Part shown: positions 16,742 to 26,121 of the stretch, one piece after another
Position numbering within the stretch: position 1 is the stretch's first letter
Layout: every line of letters begins with the position of its first letter
Assembly: GCF_023734095.1 (NCBI RefSeq)
Contig: NZ_AP024620.1
Coordinates: 1,360,501 to 1,424,500, forward strand
Direction: 5' to 3'
Source of the DNA: Moorella sp. Hama-1
GTDB lineage: Bacteria > Bacillota > DSM-521 > Neomoorellales > Neomoorellaceae
Length of the DNA stretch: 64,000 nucleotides
Made by a program: the position numbers and the translations under genes
The notes under the pieces: generated by a model
Seen by the model: the letters and a program-made list of their open reading frames with translations, nothing else
Databases searched by the model: none
Told to the model about the DNA's origin: nothing

Positions 16742-17647
16742 TTAAAGTAAATCCCACAGGGCCGCCTCTAGGCCGGGGTAGCGGAAGGAATAGCCAGCCC
16801 GGAGGGTACGCTCCGCCAGCACCCGCTGGCCGGTGAGCAACATCTCTGCCATCTCCCCCAGGGCCAGCCGCAGCACGCCAGCCGGCAGGCGCAGGCGGGA
16901 AGGCCGCCCCAGCACCCGCCCCAGAATACGGGCCAGTTCCTCCATGCGCACGGGCTGGGGCGCGGTGACGTTAATCGGGCCGGCCAGCCCCTCTTCCTCC
17001 AGGGCCAGGCGGATTAGGCCCAGGGCGTCCTCCAGGTGCACCCAGGAAACCCACTGCCTGCCGGAGCCCAGCGGCCCGCCCAGGAAGAACCGGAAGGACC
17101 GGACCAGGCGGGGCAAGCTACCCCCCTCCCGGGCCAGGACGAGGCCAAAGCGCAAGATCACCACCCGCAGGCCCAGGTCTTCCGCCCGGCGGGCCTCCTC
17201 TTCCCAGGCACGACAGACCCGGGCCAGGAAGTCGTCTCCCGGGGCGTCTTCCTCCGTTACCTCCTCGTCGCCGCGGGGGCCGTAATAGCCCACGGCGGAG
17301 GCGTTGACCAGCACTTTCGGCCGCTCCCCAGCCCCGACCATGGCCAGCACCAGGTTCCGGGTGACTTCCTTACGGCTCTCCATAATCAGCTCTTTCCGGG
17401 CCGCGGTCCAGCGGCCGGCGCCGATGTTCTCCCCGGCCAGGTTGACTACCGCCTGCACCTCCTGGAGGACGGCTGCAGGCAGTTGCTCGCCACCGGGCCA
17501 GCGGACCACCTCTACGCCGTCGCCCAGCCTGGCTCGGGCTGCCTCCGGGCGGCGGGAAAGCACCACCGGCTGGTGCCCGTCCCTAAAAAGTGAAGTACAT
17601 AGCGCGCTCCCGATAAGTCCCGTGCCGCCGGTAACCAGTACCCGCAT
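16742..17647 (-). CDS. TIGR01777-type NAD(P)-dependent epimerase (SDR, YfcH-like)
   Basis: 301 residues. The N-terminus RVLVTGGTGLIGSALC is the nucleotide-binding Rossmann motif of extended SDR enzymes, YYGPRGDE carries the family Tyr region, and the C-terminal part (about residues 240-301) is the DUF1731 segment (LRLPAGVLRLALGEMAEMLLTGQRV). The reaction of this family is not known. Codon use is markedly more GC-rich than in the neighbours, with long runs of CGG, GCC and CTG, which hints at separate ancestry. GAGGTGG lies seven bases before the ATG. Confidence 0.85.
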   Translation of the reverse strand: MRVLVTGGTGLIGSALCTSLFRDGHQPVVLSRRPEAARARLGDGVEVVRWPGGEQLPAAVLQEVQAVVNLAGENIGAGRWTAARKELIMESRKEVTRNLVLAMVGAGERPKVLVNASAVGYYGPRGDEEVTEEDAPGDDFLARVCRAWEEEARRAEDLGLRVVILRFGLVLAREGGSLPRLVRSFRFFLGGPLGSGRQWVSWVHLEDALGLIRLALEEEGLAGPINVTAPQPVRMEELARILGRVLGRPSRLRLPAGVLRLALGEMAEMLLTGQRVLAERTLRAGYSFRYPGLEAALWDLL

Positions 17648-18032
17648 CTCTCATCCACCTCGTATCACAGCCACCAAGTGCATCACTACCTCCACATTCC
17701 GGCAGGCTAAGTTTGTCAAGCAAGATCAGTGAATAACCTTAAAATGGCCTTTTACTTCCCAACGGTTAAAAGGGTAGCCTCCATGGCTTTTACCCCTCAA
17801 GTAAGATTAATCTACATATCCCCGTAAGACCTGCTGCGGCAGGCTTGCCGGTGATTTCTTCAGTAATAATATACCAGATTACATTGGGGCGATAAAGACA
17901 AAGCTGGTAACTCCGGGTTTCCGGTACCGAGCTCTGCCGGTGAAGCAAAAAGCAGGGATGCAAACCCTGCCCCGGCATTAGCCGGGACCAAACTCTGCTG
18001 CGTGATTTTCCTTCCCCGTTGCTCTGAAACCA
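17648..18032. other. 385-bp gap between the methyltransferase and epimerase genes
   Basis: It holds the methyltransferase terminator near its right end (17,946-17,986). The remainder should contain the epimerase promoter. I find no gene or known RNA element in it. Confidence 0.5.
17946..17986 (-). terminator. Terminator of the DNA methyltransferase gene
   Basis: On the minus strand, hairpin CCCGGC-TAAT-GCCGGG (17,971-17,986) is followed directly by GCAGGG-TTTGCAT-CCCTGC and TTTTTGCTT. The second hairpin with its T-tract is a good intrinsic terminator 47 bases after the gene. Confidence 0.75.
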
Positions 18033-19607
18033 TCAAGCCCGCAGTATGTTAGTCGTAACGAGTACCTCGTTACCGAAAATATCCACCACCTGGACGGCAA
18101 TAGTTCTTGGCTTTACCGGCAGTAAAAGGGCCGTGGCCCGCAGGGGCACGGTTTCATTTTTATTATAACCCTTCCAGGCCTGCCACCGGCTGTGGAAGCA
18201 ACTGCCGTCGTAATCCCAATCCACGGCCCAGTAATCGATAAGGATGGAGAAGTCCTGCCGGGCGCGGGCCAGTAAGGTTTCCCAGCTGGCCTTTGCTTTA
18301 CGGGAGTGATGGTTTTCTGCAGGTTCTGGCGGGGTATAGGCTTCCAGGCCGACGGTTATTTGCTCCAGGGTATCGCTTACCCGTATTACTTCGGGCCTGG
18401 TGAGACGCAAGGCTGGCTGGTGGGCATGGGTAAGGCAATCGCCCTCCGGGGCACCGGTAAGGAAGTCATTAATTGCCCCGGTTACTGGTCTTGCACCAAG
18501 GGTGTCAAGGGAATCGGTATTTGGTGATAGCCCGGGGTTGAGGTTCGTTGCCGGTTTAACCCTTTCGATGCTAAAGGGCCCGGCCCCGGCCGCTACCAGG
18601 CGCTTGCGGGTCACCTGGATTCCAGTGCGGCCGATCTCACACCCCAGCCAGCGCCGCCCCATTTCGGCGGCAACGACCAGGGTGGTGCCCGAGCCGCAGA
18701 AAAAGTCGGCTACCAGGTCCCCCGGGTTGGAGGAGGCCTTTATTATCCGCCGCAACAGGCTTTTGTTTTTCTGGGTGGCAAAGCCGCTTTTCTCATGGGA
18801 GAAGCTTTTGATCTGGATGGAATCCAGGCTCTCCTCCCCTTTCAATGCCAGTTCGAAGGGATTGGCGTTCCAGACGTCTTCGAGAGGATAGCCCTTTCCC
18901 GTAGCCTCCTGACGGTCACGGCGCCGGTAACCCGGCGGGTAGGGTAGATACTCCTTGTTAAAGGTAAACTTACCCGGGTTCTTGACATAAAAAAGCAGGT
19001 TATCATGGTTGCGCACCCAGTTACGCGCGGCGCTTTTATAGCCGGAAATCCAGCCGATGCGCCAGATAATCTCCCGCTGGAAGGAGTCCGGGCCGAAGAT
19101 TTCATCCATCAGGACCTTGATGTAATGGCTGATGCTGGCATCCAGGTGGACATAGATGCTGCCATCGGGGGCCAACAGCCGGTACATCAACTGCAGGCGC
19201 GGGTAGAGCATATCCAGGTAGGCGTCCATGCCACCGCCCCAGGTATCTTGATAGGCCGGGCGTTCAATCACCTGGAGTTCCCCGCCGGCCTCGGTCCCCC
19301 CGGCAGTGATCCGGTGGGTATAATTGGCCTGGCTATAAAAAGGGGGATCAATGTAAATAAGGTTGATTTTACCTTCATACCCTTGTGCCAGGAGCCCCTG
19401 CATGGCCGGGAGATTATCACCGTGGAAAAGGCGATTTATTTCTCGAGTGTGCAGGGCTGCTTCTTCCGGTGAAAAAAGGGTTGGGTCCTGTCCGGGAATG
19501 ACTACTTCATCGATCTGGAAGGCGACTGCCTTCGGGTGGGGTTCTCCTTCCGGTTTGGTTGCCCAGACCAAACGGGCGGAAGGATGCAATATACTCTGGG
19601 TAACCAA
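18033..19607 (-). CDS. Solitary DNA methyltransferase, beta class (adenine-N6 or cytosine-N4)
   Basis: 524 residues. Catalytic motif IV (LIYIDPPFYSQANY, about residue 100) precedes the SAM-binding motif I (DFFCGSGTTLVVAAEMGRRWLGCEIG, about residue 300), the order of beta-class enzymes such as type III Mod proteins. A C-terminal region of about 180 residues is unlike the usual catalytic core and may be the target-recognition part. No restriction subunit lies on either side, so it is an orphan methyltransferase or a relic. The TTG start follows AGAAGGTG. The recognition sequence cannot be read from the protein. Confidence 0.85.
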   Translation of the reverse strand: MVTQSILHPSARLVWATKPEGEPHPKAVAFQIDEVVIPGQDPTLFSPEEAALHTREINRLFHGDNLPAMQGLLAQGYEGKINLIYIDPPFYSQANYTHRITAGGTEAGGELQVIERPAYQDTWGGGMDAYLDMLYPRLQLMYRLLAPDGSIYVHLDASISHYIKVLMDEIFGPDSFQREIIWRIGWISGYKSAARNWVRNHDNLLFYVKNPGKFTFNKEYLPYPPGYRRRDRQEATGKGYPLEDVWNANPFELALKGEESLDSIQIKSFSHEKSGFATQKNKSLLRRIIKASSNPGDLVADFFCGSGTTLVVAAEMGRRWLGCEIGRTGIQVTRKRLVAAGAGPFSIERVKPATNLNPGLSPNTDSLDTLGARPVTGAINDFLTGAPEGDCLTHAHQPALRLTRPEVIRVSDTLEQITVGLEAYTPPEPAENHHSRKAKASWETLLARARQDFSILIDYWAVDWDYDGSCFHSRWQAWKGYNKNETVPLRATALLLPVKPRTIAVQVVDIFGNEVLVTTNILRA

Positions 19608-19786
19608 TTACATTTCACCTTCTAATTAACTGCCTTCGGTGGCTGCCGTTTTCGCCTTTTTTACTTGGCTGTAACATGGAAAGCCTTAGATTCTACTCAA
19701 TACCGGGGGCCAGGGACAGAGTTTATGCCTTGTCGTCCCTGACACTATTATAGCGCATTCAGGTGGCAAAGCTTACGAAAAGATTC

Positions 19787-19809
19787 AACCCGGCTGGATG
19801 AGCCGGGTT
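19787..19809 (-). terminator. Terminator of the flavodoxin-fusion gene
   Basis: AACCCGGCT-GGATG-AGCCGGGTT, a perfect 9-bp stem, followed on the minus strand by GAATCTTTTCG. It begins 45 bases past the gene end. The T-tract is weak. Confidence 0.65.
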
Positions 19810-19853
19810 TGGCAGCTACTATGCCTGGCGCTTGCGGTGATTTTAGACGTCCT

Positions 19854-21671
19854 TCAGGCCGCTTTCCGGCCGCCGGCGGCCACGCGGGCCGGGTACCAGT
19901 TGGGGAACCAGGCCGTAAAAACTCCGGCCAGAACCAGGGGGAGGTAACGCAAAACAAGCCATAAGTTTTTTTGCTCAGGTATAAGGGCCATCCCCAGGGC
20001 CATAAGCGCCATGAACAGGAAAGCCTCGCCCCAGACGGCGGTAATAATAGCGTTGGTACGCAGAAAGAGGGGATTGGTGGCCAGGCCGGCGGGGTAATTC
20101 CAGCGGGAATAGGCTGCCGTCAGGGGCTCTTCTGTCGCCAGGGTAGCCAGCCAGGTGGCCCCCAGGAACAGGTTGCCGCTGAAATCGGCTGCTGTACCCG
20201 GCAGGTTTTGGCCGGCCAGGATCAACAAGCCGGTCACCAGGAAATAGACGGCGGTGACACTATCCATCCATGTGGGACGGTTATAAAGCCGGCGGTAGAG
20301 CCAGATAGCCAGGGCCAAAAGGGCCGGCGCCACCCAGCTGGAAAATGGGTTCAGGTGCAGGCCGGTTCCCAGCCAGTTTAGGGTCCAGGGCAGAAAGGCC
20401 ACCGAAAGCCAGGCCATGCCGGGTAGGGGGAGGGGTCCAGCCGGGCGTGCCGGGGCCGGGGCCGCTGCGCCTGTTGCCGGGCCGGAAAACAGCTCGTTCA
20501 TCCGCATCATCAGGCCGAAATCGCCGGTGACCCGGTAAAGGCCCTGCATCAAGGCCGCGGCCCCGTCCAGTTCCCCCCTGGCGATCCTCAGCCAGACATC
20601 AGCGGGGGCGTTGATGGTAGTCGTCGCCTCTACCGACCGGCCCTCAAAGGCCTTACAGCTGCCGCCTGCGATAACTAAATGGTAATCGCCGCCGCCTTCG
20701 CCACTTAAACTGATCTGCAATACGGCCTTCAGGTTACCGGCGGCGGCCGGGTTAAAGGCGGCCGGCATCCCCAGGACGGCTTCCCGGCAGGTACGCGGCA
20801 GCACTCCGGCATCAGGCTCTCCTCCCGGACGGGTGGGGTTGGTCGCCGTTGGGGGCTGTTTATTTTTGGTAGTAACGTTTTCGTCCGCCAGGGGAGCAAC
20901 AGGGATTGCGCCGGGAGCATCGTTTTTTTCTTCTGCCGTCGTTTCTGCCGCTCCTAGCGGATTTCCTTCTTTTATCTGGCTGTCCCAGTAAGCATTGGCC
21001 ATCTGGAGGTACATTTCCACGGGCACCAGTTCCTGTGCCAGGGTGGCGGCAGTTTCCGTGCTTAAATGCCCCTGTTCGACTATTTCCTTTCCTGCCCGGT
21101 GCAGGGCTGCCAGGTACCAGTCGAAGGCTGGGCCGCCGTGGCGCAGGATCTCCCCCCCGGCGCACAGGATGCTGGCCAGTAGCCTTTCCGGACGATCCTT
21201 GGTCAACTGGCGCATATGCTCCTCCAGGGCGGAAAAATGCCTCCGATCCGGGAAACCACAGTTAGCAATCAGAACCATACCGGAGTTAAAATCACCCTCC
21301 CGGCCGGGATGGGTGTAATGGTCACCATTTTTAATGATATGGGGATCAGCCAGGGGCAGGGTGCGCTCCAACAACCGCTTTAATCGCGCTGTCATGCCGT
21401 AATGGTATAAGGGTGTACCCAGGACCAGGATATCAGCTGCTTTGATCTTTGCCAGTACCTCTAGCATGTCATCACGAAAGACGCAACGGCCTGGAGTACT
21501 TGTCCAGCAGGTAAAACAACCGCGACAATCGTTAATCTTTAAATCGGTAACGTAAATAGTCTCGGTAGTGGCTCCCGCCTCGCGGGCCCCGGCCAGGAAG
21601 GGTTGCAGCAAGCGTTCGGTGTTGCTTTCCCGGCCCCGGGGGCTGCCGTTAATTGCCAGCAGGTTAGACAT
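19854..21671 (-). CDS. Three-part fusion: NAD(P)H-dependent FMN reductase, SCP2-like domain, membrane domain
   Basis: 605 residues. Residues 1-220 are a flavodoxin-fold FMN reductase (LLAINGSPRGRESNTERLL phosphate loop; CRGCFTCW, a Cys-rich segment seen in iron-sulfur flavoproteins; GTPLYHYGM). After a Pro/Thr-rich linker, residues 300-400 resemble an SCP2 sterol-carrier fold (LKAVLQISLSGEGGGDYHLVIAGGSCKAFEG ... ADVWLRIARGELDGAAALMQGLYRVTGD). Residues 420-600 are hydrophobic with five or six probable membrane helices. I know the first two parts together in anaerobes; the membrane extension is unusual. The substrate is unknown. A lipid- or quinone-directed redox role is inferred. Confidence 0.75.
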   Translation of the reverse strand: MSNLLAINGSPRGRESNTERLLQPFLAGAREAGATTETIYVTDLKINDCRGCFTCWTSTPGRCVFRDDMLEVLAKIKAADILVLGTPLYHYGMTARLKRLLERTLPLADPHIIKNGDHYTHPGREGDFNSGMVLIANCGFPDRRHFSALEEHMRQLTKDRPERLLASILCAGGEILRHGGPAFDWYLAALHRAGKEIVEQGHLSTETAATLAQELVPVEMYLQMANAYWDSQIKEGNPLGAAETTAEEKNDAPGAIPVAPLADENVTTKNKQPPTATNPTRPGGEPDAGVLPRTCREAVLGMPAAFNPAAAGNLKAVLQISLSGEGGGDYHLVIAGGSCKAFEGRSVEATTTINAPADVWLRIARGELDGAAALMQGLYRVTGDFGLMMRMNELFSGPATGAAAPAPARPAGPLPLPGMAWLSVAFLPWTLNWLGTGLHLNPFSSWVAPALLALAIWLYRRLYNRPTWMDSVTAVYFLVTGLLILAGQNLPGTAADFSGNLFLGATWLATLATEEPLTAAYSRWNYPAGLATNPLFLRTNAIITAVWGEAFLFMALMALGMALIPEQKNLWLVLRYLPLVLAGVFTAWFPNWYPARVAAGGRKAA

Positions 21672-21876
21672 GAAGTCGTACCTTTCCTTTCATTAAATTT
21701 GCTGTTATATTTTAACATAGTAGCTGGAGATTAAAAACCATTTTAGCAAATTTAATGATATATTAATAAATTATTTACCGCAATTTAACACGCGGAAGCT
21801 GTTCATAAACGGTAGTTACGTCCCATTGGGAAATTGGGGGCTCCCCCCTGGATTCTTCTCTTTCCCTCCTTTACTT

Positions 21877-22779
21877 TTATTTTCCGGCCAGGTAGGTACC
21901 CAGAAGAACGATGATACCGCCGGCAATGGTATAAAGCCCGGGTGTTTCCCCGAGAAAAACAGCGGCCATAACGGCGGCTATAACCGGTAACAGGTACAGG
22001 TAAACCCCGGCAGTGACGGCAGCTACCCTGGTGAGGACGGTGTTCCAGATTAGATAGGCCAGGGCGGAAGCCAGGAGACCCAGGTACAGGATACTGAGCC
22101 AGCCGGATAAGTTAATGGCTGACCAATTAACAGGGAACTCCAGGAGGGCCAGGGGAAAGAGAAAAATGGTACCGGCTATTGTCGATGATGTCAGGACAGT
22201 AACCGGCTGATAGCGGTTAAGGAGACGTTTCAGGCTGATGCTGTAAACAGCCCAGGAGAGGCCTGTGAGGAGAACCAGGAGGTCGCCATACAACCGGGCC
22301 GGATTTAAGGCCAGCCCGTCCAGGGAGCCTTTGGTGGCTACCTGGGCCGAGCCGCAAAAGGCCATGATAATACCGCCTACCTGGCGCCGGGATACCTTTT
22401 CCCCCAGGAACAGCCAGGCCAGCAAGGCGATAAACACCGGCGCCATGGCGGCCAGGATGGCAGCATCAGTGGCCCCGGCAGACTTTAATCCCTGGTTTTG
22501 CAGGAAATTATACAGGGTAACACCAGTCAAACCAGTCAGGGCTACCAACGGCCAATCCTGCCGCTTTACAAAGGGCTGGCGCCGCCCAAGGAGGTAGAAC
22601 CCCAGCACCAGGCCGGCTACCAGGAAACGTAAGAAAGCCAGGGTATTGGGGGGCACTTGCATAAGGACGTTCTTAATATTGATAAAGGTACTGGCCCAGA
22701 TAGTTGTTGTAAGAAGCAAGGCCAGGTGGTCCTTGATTGACGTTGTTGAGGTTTTGGGATCAGGTAAAGGTAAAGACAA
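21877..22779 (-). CDS. EamA/DMT-family transporter
   Basis: 300 residues with ten predicted membrane helices in two EamA repeats of about 140 residues each (first repeat LLLTTTIWASTFINIKNVL..., second beginning LYGDLLVLLTGLSWAVYSI). Family members export amino acids or metabolites; the substrate here is unknown. It starts with TTG after GAAGGGGG. A hairpin with a T-tract lies 74 bases upstream on the same strand. Confidence 0.88.
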   Translation of the reverse strand: MSLPLPDPKTSTTSIKDHLALLLTTTIWASTFINIKNVLMQVPPNTLAFLRFLVAGLVLGFYLLGRRQPFVKRQDWPLVALTGLTGVTLYNFLQNQGLKSAGATDAAILAAMAPVFIALLAWLFLGEKVSRRQVGGIIMAFCGSAQVATKGSLDGLALNPARLYGDLLVLLTGLSWAVYSISLKRLLNRYQPVTVLTSSTIAGTIFLFPLALLEFPVNWSAINLSGWLSILYLGLLASALAYLIWNTVLTRVAAVTAGVYLYLLPVIAAVMAAVFLGETPGLYTIAGGIIVLLGTYLAGK

Positions 22780-22852
22780 GTGATATCCCCCTTCGCTAAG
22801 CAGAGATATTATAACCCTTTCTGTTGCTTGGCGCTACCTGAAAAATGATTAC

Positions 22853-22876
22853 AAAAAACCCGGCCGGCGCCGGGTT
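22853..22876 (-). terminator. Minus-strand terminator upstream of the EamA gene
   Basis: AACCCGGC-CGGC-GCCGGGTT at 22,857-22,876, followed on the minus strand by TTTTTTG. The next minus-strand gene upstream is plsY, so it would end antisense read-through across the acylphosphatase gene, or attenuate a long EamA leader. Confidence 0.7.
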
Positions 22877-23016
22877 AAAGAAAGTATTTCATGGAAGTAA
22901 AATAGATTTTCTTATGGCAATCTATCACGTTCAATCTTGCGGCACTAAACCAGTTGCCTTTCTGTATAAATTTGTGCTACCTTCTTCCTGGGATTTTCTA
23001 TAGGAGGGATTTTGTT

Positions 23017-23298
23017 TTGCCTTTGGTAAGAGCACATTTCTGGGTGAAGGGGTATGTTCAAGGGGTGGGTTTTCGCTATTTTGTCCTGCGCCAGGCGGCG
23101 GCTTGGCAGCTGAACGGGTGGGTGCGCAACCGTTATAACGGCAGTGTTGAGGGCGTGGTCGAAGGACCTGAGGGGCAGGTGAAGGAATTCCTGGATAGCT
23201 GCCGGCAGGGGCCGGCCTGGGCGGAGGTCCAGGAATTGCAGGTCCAGTATGAGGAGCCCCGGGGCGAGACGACCTTCAGGATACGGGATTCAGTATAA
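23017..23298 (+). CDS. acyP: Acylphosphatase
   Basis: About 93 residues, the normal family size. The acylphosphatase signature is present: VKGYVQGVGFRYFV holds the catalytic Arg, and LNGWVRNRYNGSVEGVVEG holds the catalytic Asn. It hydrolyses acyl phosphates such as acetyl phosphate or carbamoyl phosphate. I take the TTG at 23,017, eight bases after GGAGGG; a frame from 22,954 would add 21 residues not found in the family. plsY, which uses acyl phosphate, lies nearby on the other strand. Confidence 0.92.
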   Translation: MPLVRAHFWVKGYVQGVGFRYFVLRQAAAWQLNGWVRNRYNGSVEGVVEGPEGQVKEFLDSCRQGPAWAEVQELQVQYEEPRGETTFRIRDSV

Positions 23299-23605
23299 CT
23301 TGGACGCCTAACTTTCTCCCCTGTTGTCAATTTCCTGACACGTTGCGGTGGAGTCTTACACGGCGGCAGGGCCATCTGGATGCTGGTTACGTGGCGGCCA
23401 GGAGCCATGAACTTGCCGGTCCGGTTTTTAGCCAATATGGCTGGGAGCGGCCGCCGGCAGTCAATTGTTTTTGGGAGGAAAAATATCGGCAGCACCACAT
23501 GGCCGTGTAGCAGCGGCCATCAGGGTAAGCTTTAAACCTGGAGATCGGTACATAAAGCAACTCCTGCCACCGGGAGCTTGAACTGTAAAGAATAAAGAGG
23601 GCCTC
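23299..23605. other. 307-bp gap between convergent acyP and plsY
   Basis: I find no gene and no hairpin with a convincing T-tract. Short open frames here lack ribosome-binding sites. Confidence 0.4.
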
Positions 23606-24169
23606 TTATTTCCGCAACAGCAGGGGGCCGTGCTTGAGCCAGATAATCGCCGCCAACCCCAGGCCAAAGACCAGATACCAACCCGGGCCTTCGCGGAACC
23701 CAAAATAAAAGGGTAACATACTGAAGGTCAGGACGGTGGCCAGGTCGCTGTTACGGGTAAGGAGTACTAACAGGCCCAGAACTATGACGGCCGGCAAAAC
23801 AACTGGTGGGTACAGGGCCAGGGCTACCCCCAGGCTGGTGGCCAGCCCCTTGCCCCCTTGAAACCGCCAGTAGACAGGCCAGTTATGCCCGGCTACCGCC
23901 GCCAGGGCCATGGTGACGGCCAGTTCCACCCCACCCCCTTTCAGACCCAGGAAGACCACGAGAAAACCCTTGACTGCATCCCAGACAAAGGTCATGATTC
24001 CCGCGGCTATGCTCAGGTTACGGAGCACATTCGTGGTGCCGGCATTGCCGCTACCCACCTGGCGGACATCGGTATCATACAATACTTTACTGATAAAATG
24101 CCCACCGGCTAGAGAACCCACCGCGTAGGCCATAAAGATACCTGTCAAGACAACTGGCCAGGACAACAC
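23606..24169 (-). CDS. plsY: Acyl-phosphate glycerol-3-phosphate acyltransferase (PlsY)
   Basis: 187 residues with several membrane helices. The three PlsY motifs are present: SLAGGHFISKVLYDTDVRQVGSGNAGTTN near residue 18, GHNWPVYWRFQGGKGLATSLG near residue 95, and LTRNSD later. The enzyme moves an acyl group from acyl phosphate to sn-glycerol-3-phosphate in the membrane to start phospholipid synthesis. It starts with GTG after AAGGTGAG and stands alone. Confidence 0.94.
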   Translation of the reverse strand: MLSWPVVLTGIFMAYAVGSLAGGHFISKVLYDTDVRQVGSGNAGTTNVLRNLSIAAGIMTFVWDAVKGFLVVFLGLKGGGVELAVTMALAAVAGHNWPVYWRFQGGKGLATSLGVALALYPPVVLPAVIVLGLLVLLTRNSDLATVLTFSMLPFYFGFREGPGWYLVFGLGLAAIIWLKHGPLLLRK

Positions 24170-24645
24170 GTGTTGCTCACCTTTTTAAGATTAAATATTA
24201 CTTTATGAGCAATAGTAGCAAAAAACGGAGGAGAAGCGGCGATGGTCCGGGGATGGTCCGGTTAATTTCTTAAGCCTGGTTTAACCTCGCCGATAAACTG
24301 GTATAAGGCGCCTCTACTAAAATGGTTAAAAACGGGTTGGTAGCATTCACCTTCGCCTTGGGTCAAGCATAGCTGATGAGCGAAGAAAGGTCAAGAGCGT
24401 ATGCGCATAGCCAGTGCTGACGCCTGAGCCTGCAAATAATGCCAGGCACAGGAGGGGCCAGGAAATTCAGGAACGTCACGTCTTAAAGTCACGGCTTAAA
24501 GCAGATCTTTAGATGCGTCGTGCCGGCGGGAGTAGTGTAAATGATCTGCTAGCGCGTTTTAGATTGGATTGATGAGGGGGTTAGCATCCGCGGCGGCCGG
24601 AGCATAGGATGAGGTAACGGCAGGAACGAAAGGGGGGAATTTTTA
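24170..24645. other. 476-bp gap between divergent plsY and a small membrane-protein gene
   Basis: It contains a short direct repeat (GATGGTCCGG twice, 24,241-24,261) and should hold both promoters. I recognise no RNA element or gene. Confidence 0.4.
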
Positions 24646-25083
24646 ATGGAAGATCTCAGCCGTTTCTTCACTGTTATTGGCGCGGTCTTCGCTGCCGCCA
24701 AGGGAATTACCGACCAGTTTAAGGCCCGCTGGCCCTGGCTGGGGGAACCTCTGGATAATCCGCAGGCAGAAAAAAAGCGGGAACTGCGGGTAATTATATT
24801 TAACGCCACAGTCGCCGCCATACTGGCCGGGCTGGCCTCCATCGACGTCTTCGCCCTTCTGGGGCTGAATGCCTTTGCCGGATTAAAGGCCTCTTTCCCT
24901 GCCCTTTACCTCATAATTAATATGGTGGCCGTGGGTTTGATGTCGACCTTCGGCAGCCCCTTCCTCCACGAGATCCTTTCTATCCTCATCGAGTTTAAAG
25001 AGAATATTCGCCTGCATAACCAGCAGGCCACCTTGCAACTCTTGCCGGTAAAGAAAAGAGAACCGGTCGTTAGGGAGAAATAG
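24646..25083 (+). CDS. Small membrane protein of unknown function
   Basis: 145 residues. Two long hydrophobic stretches (about residues 50-75, FNATVAAILAGLASIDVFALLGL, and 85-105, ALYLIINMVAVGLMSTFG) flank short loops, and both ends are charged. The layout is holin-like but I cannot assign a family. GGGGGG eight bases upstream supports the ATG. It stands between plsY and the cobalt operon on the opposite strand. Confidence 0.6.
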   Translation: MEDLSRFFTVIGAVFAAAKGITDQFKARWPWLGEPLDNPQAEKKRELRVIIFNATVAAILAGLASIDVFALLGLNAFAGLKASFPALYLIINMVAVGLMSTFGSPFLHEILSILIEFKENIRLHNQQATLQLLPVKKREPVVREK

Positions 25084-25120
25084 CCTGCTTGGTCGGTAAT
25101 GAGGATAGAGCTAATGCCCT

Positions 25121-25975
25121 TTAAATAGCTACCTTCGATCTTGTGCGATAAGGAATCAGTTCCAGCAATTCCTCTTTGCTTTTCGGGACTGGCGCCCCTG
25201 CCGGCAGCCAGCCTTTATTTTGCAGGTCGTCGTAAACCTCCAGCAACCATGGCCGGGCCAGGTCGGCCTCCTCCAGGAGCTTATTGTTGCTAAAGACATC
25301 ATCTGGTATACCCGCACCGATGACCTGACCCCGGGCCAGGACGTAAATATAATCGGCCCAGCTGTAGGCCACATCCACATCATGGGTGGAGAGAATAATC
25401 GTTTTGCCCTGCCGGCTGAGACCCTCTAGTAAAGAAATCACTTCCCGGGTGGACCGCGGATCTAGGTAAGCCGTAGGCTCGTCGAAAATTATCACCCGGG
25501 GTTCCATGGCCAGAACGCTGGCGATGGCTACCCGCTTTTTCTGTCCGTAGCTTAAAAAATGAGTCGGTTTATCCCGGAGGTCGGTGATGCCAGTGGCCGT
25601 CATGGCGGTATCCACCCTTTGCTCTACCTCTTCCCGGCCCAGGCCCAGGTTTAGCGGTCCGAAGGATATCTCCTGGCGGACGCTGGCGGAAAAGAGCATA
25701 CTGTCGGGGTCTTGAAAGACGAAGCCTACCTGCTGGCGTAACCAAGTCAGGGCTTGGTGGCTATAATTAACCCTGGCTCCGGCGAAGTAGATGCAGCCTT
25801 CCCGGGGTTTCAGGATGCCGTTAAAATGCAGGAAAAGGGTCGACTTCCCGGCCCCGTTGGGTCCCAGGACGGCAATTTTTTGGCCCTCCTGGATACTTAA
25901 AGAAACCTGGTGCAGGGCCCGAGTGCCATCAGGGTAAGTAAAGGAAACTCTGTCTGCTTCTAACATGGCGGTCAA
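25121..25975 (-). CDS. cbiO: Cobalt ECF transporter ATPase (CbiO)
   Basis: About 284 residues. It has the full ABC ATPase set: Walker A GPNGAGKST, Q-loop FQDPDSML, signature LSYGQKKRVAIA, Walker B VIIFDEPTAYLDP and the H-loop STHDVD. It energises Co2+ uptake with CbiM, CbiN and CbiQ. I choose a TTG at 25,975, eight bases after GGAGG; an ATG at 25,966 is nearly as good and one at 25,993 has the site inside the gene. It is the last gene of the operon, 128 bp after cbiQ. Confidence 0.92.
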   Translation of the reverse strand: MTAMLEADRVSFTYPDGTRALHQVSLSIQEGQKIAVLGPNGAGKSTLFLHFNGILKPREGCIYFAGARVNYSHQALTWLRQQVGFVFQDPDSMLFSASVRQEISFGPLNLGLGREEVEQRVDTAMTATGITDLRDKPTHFLSYGQKKRVAIASVLAMEPRVIIFDEPTAYLDPRSTREVISLLEGLSRQGKTIILSTHDVDVAYSWADYIYVLARGQVIGAGIPDDVFSNNKLLEEADLARPWLLEVYDDLQNKGWLPAGAPVPKSKEELLELIPYRTRSKVAI

Positions 25976-26121
25976 AGAAGCCACCTCCGGCATAGACTTG
26001 AAAAATACATCTTTAGGGTCCGTTCAAGGTTTAATCTGCCCCGATCCTCCCCCACCCCAAAAAGCGTCGGGATAAGCAAGCCTACACCCAGTGCACATGG
26101 GCGGATTTAGCGGTTTCCCCA

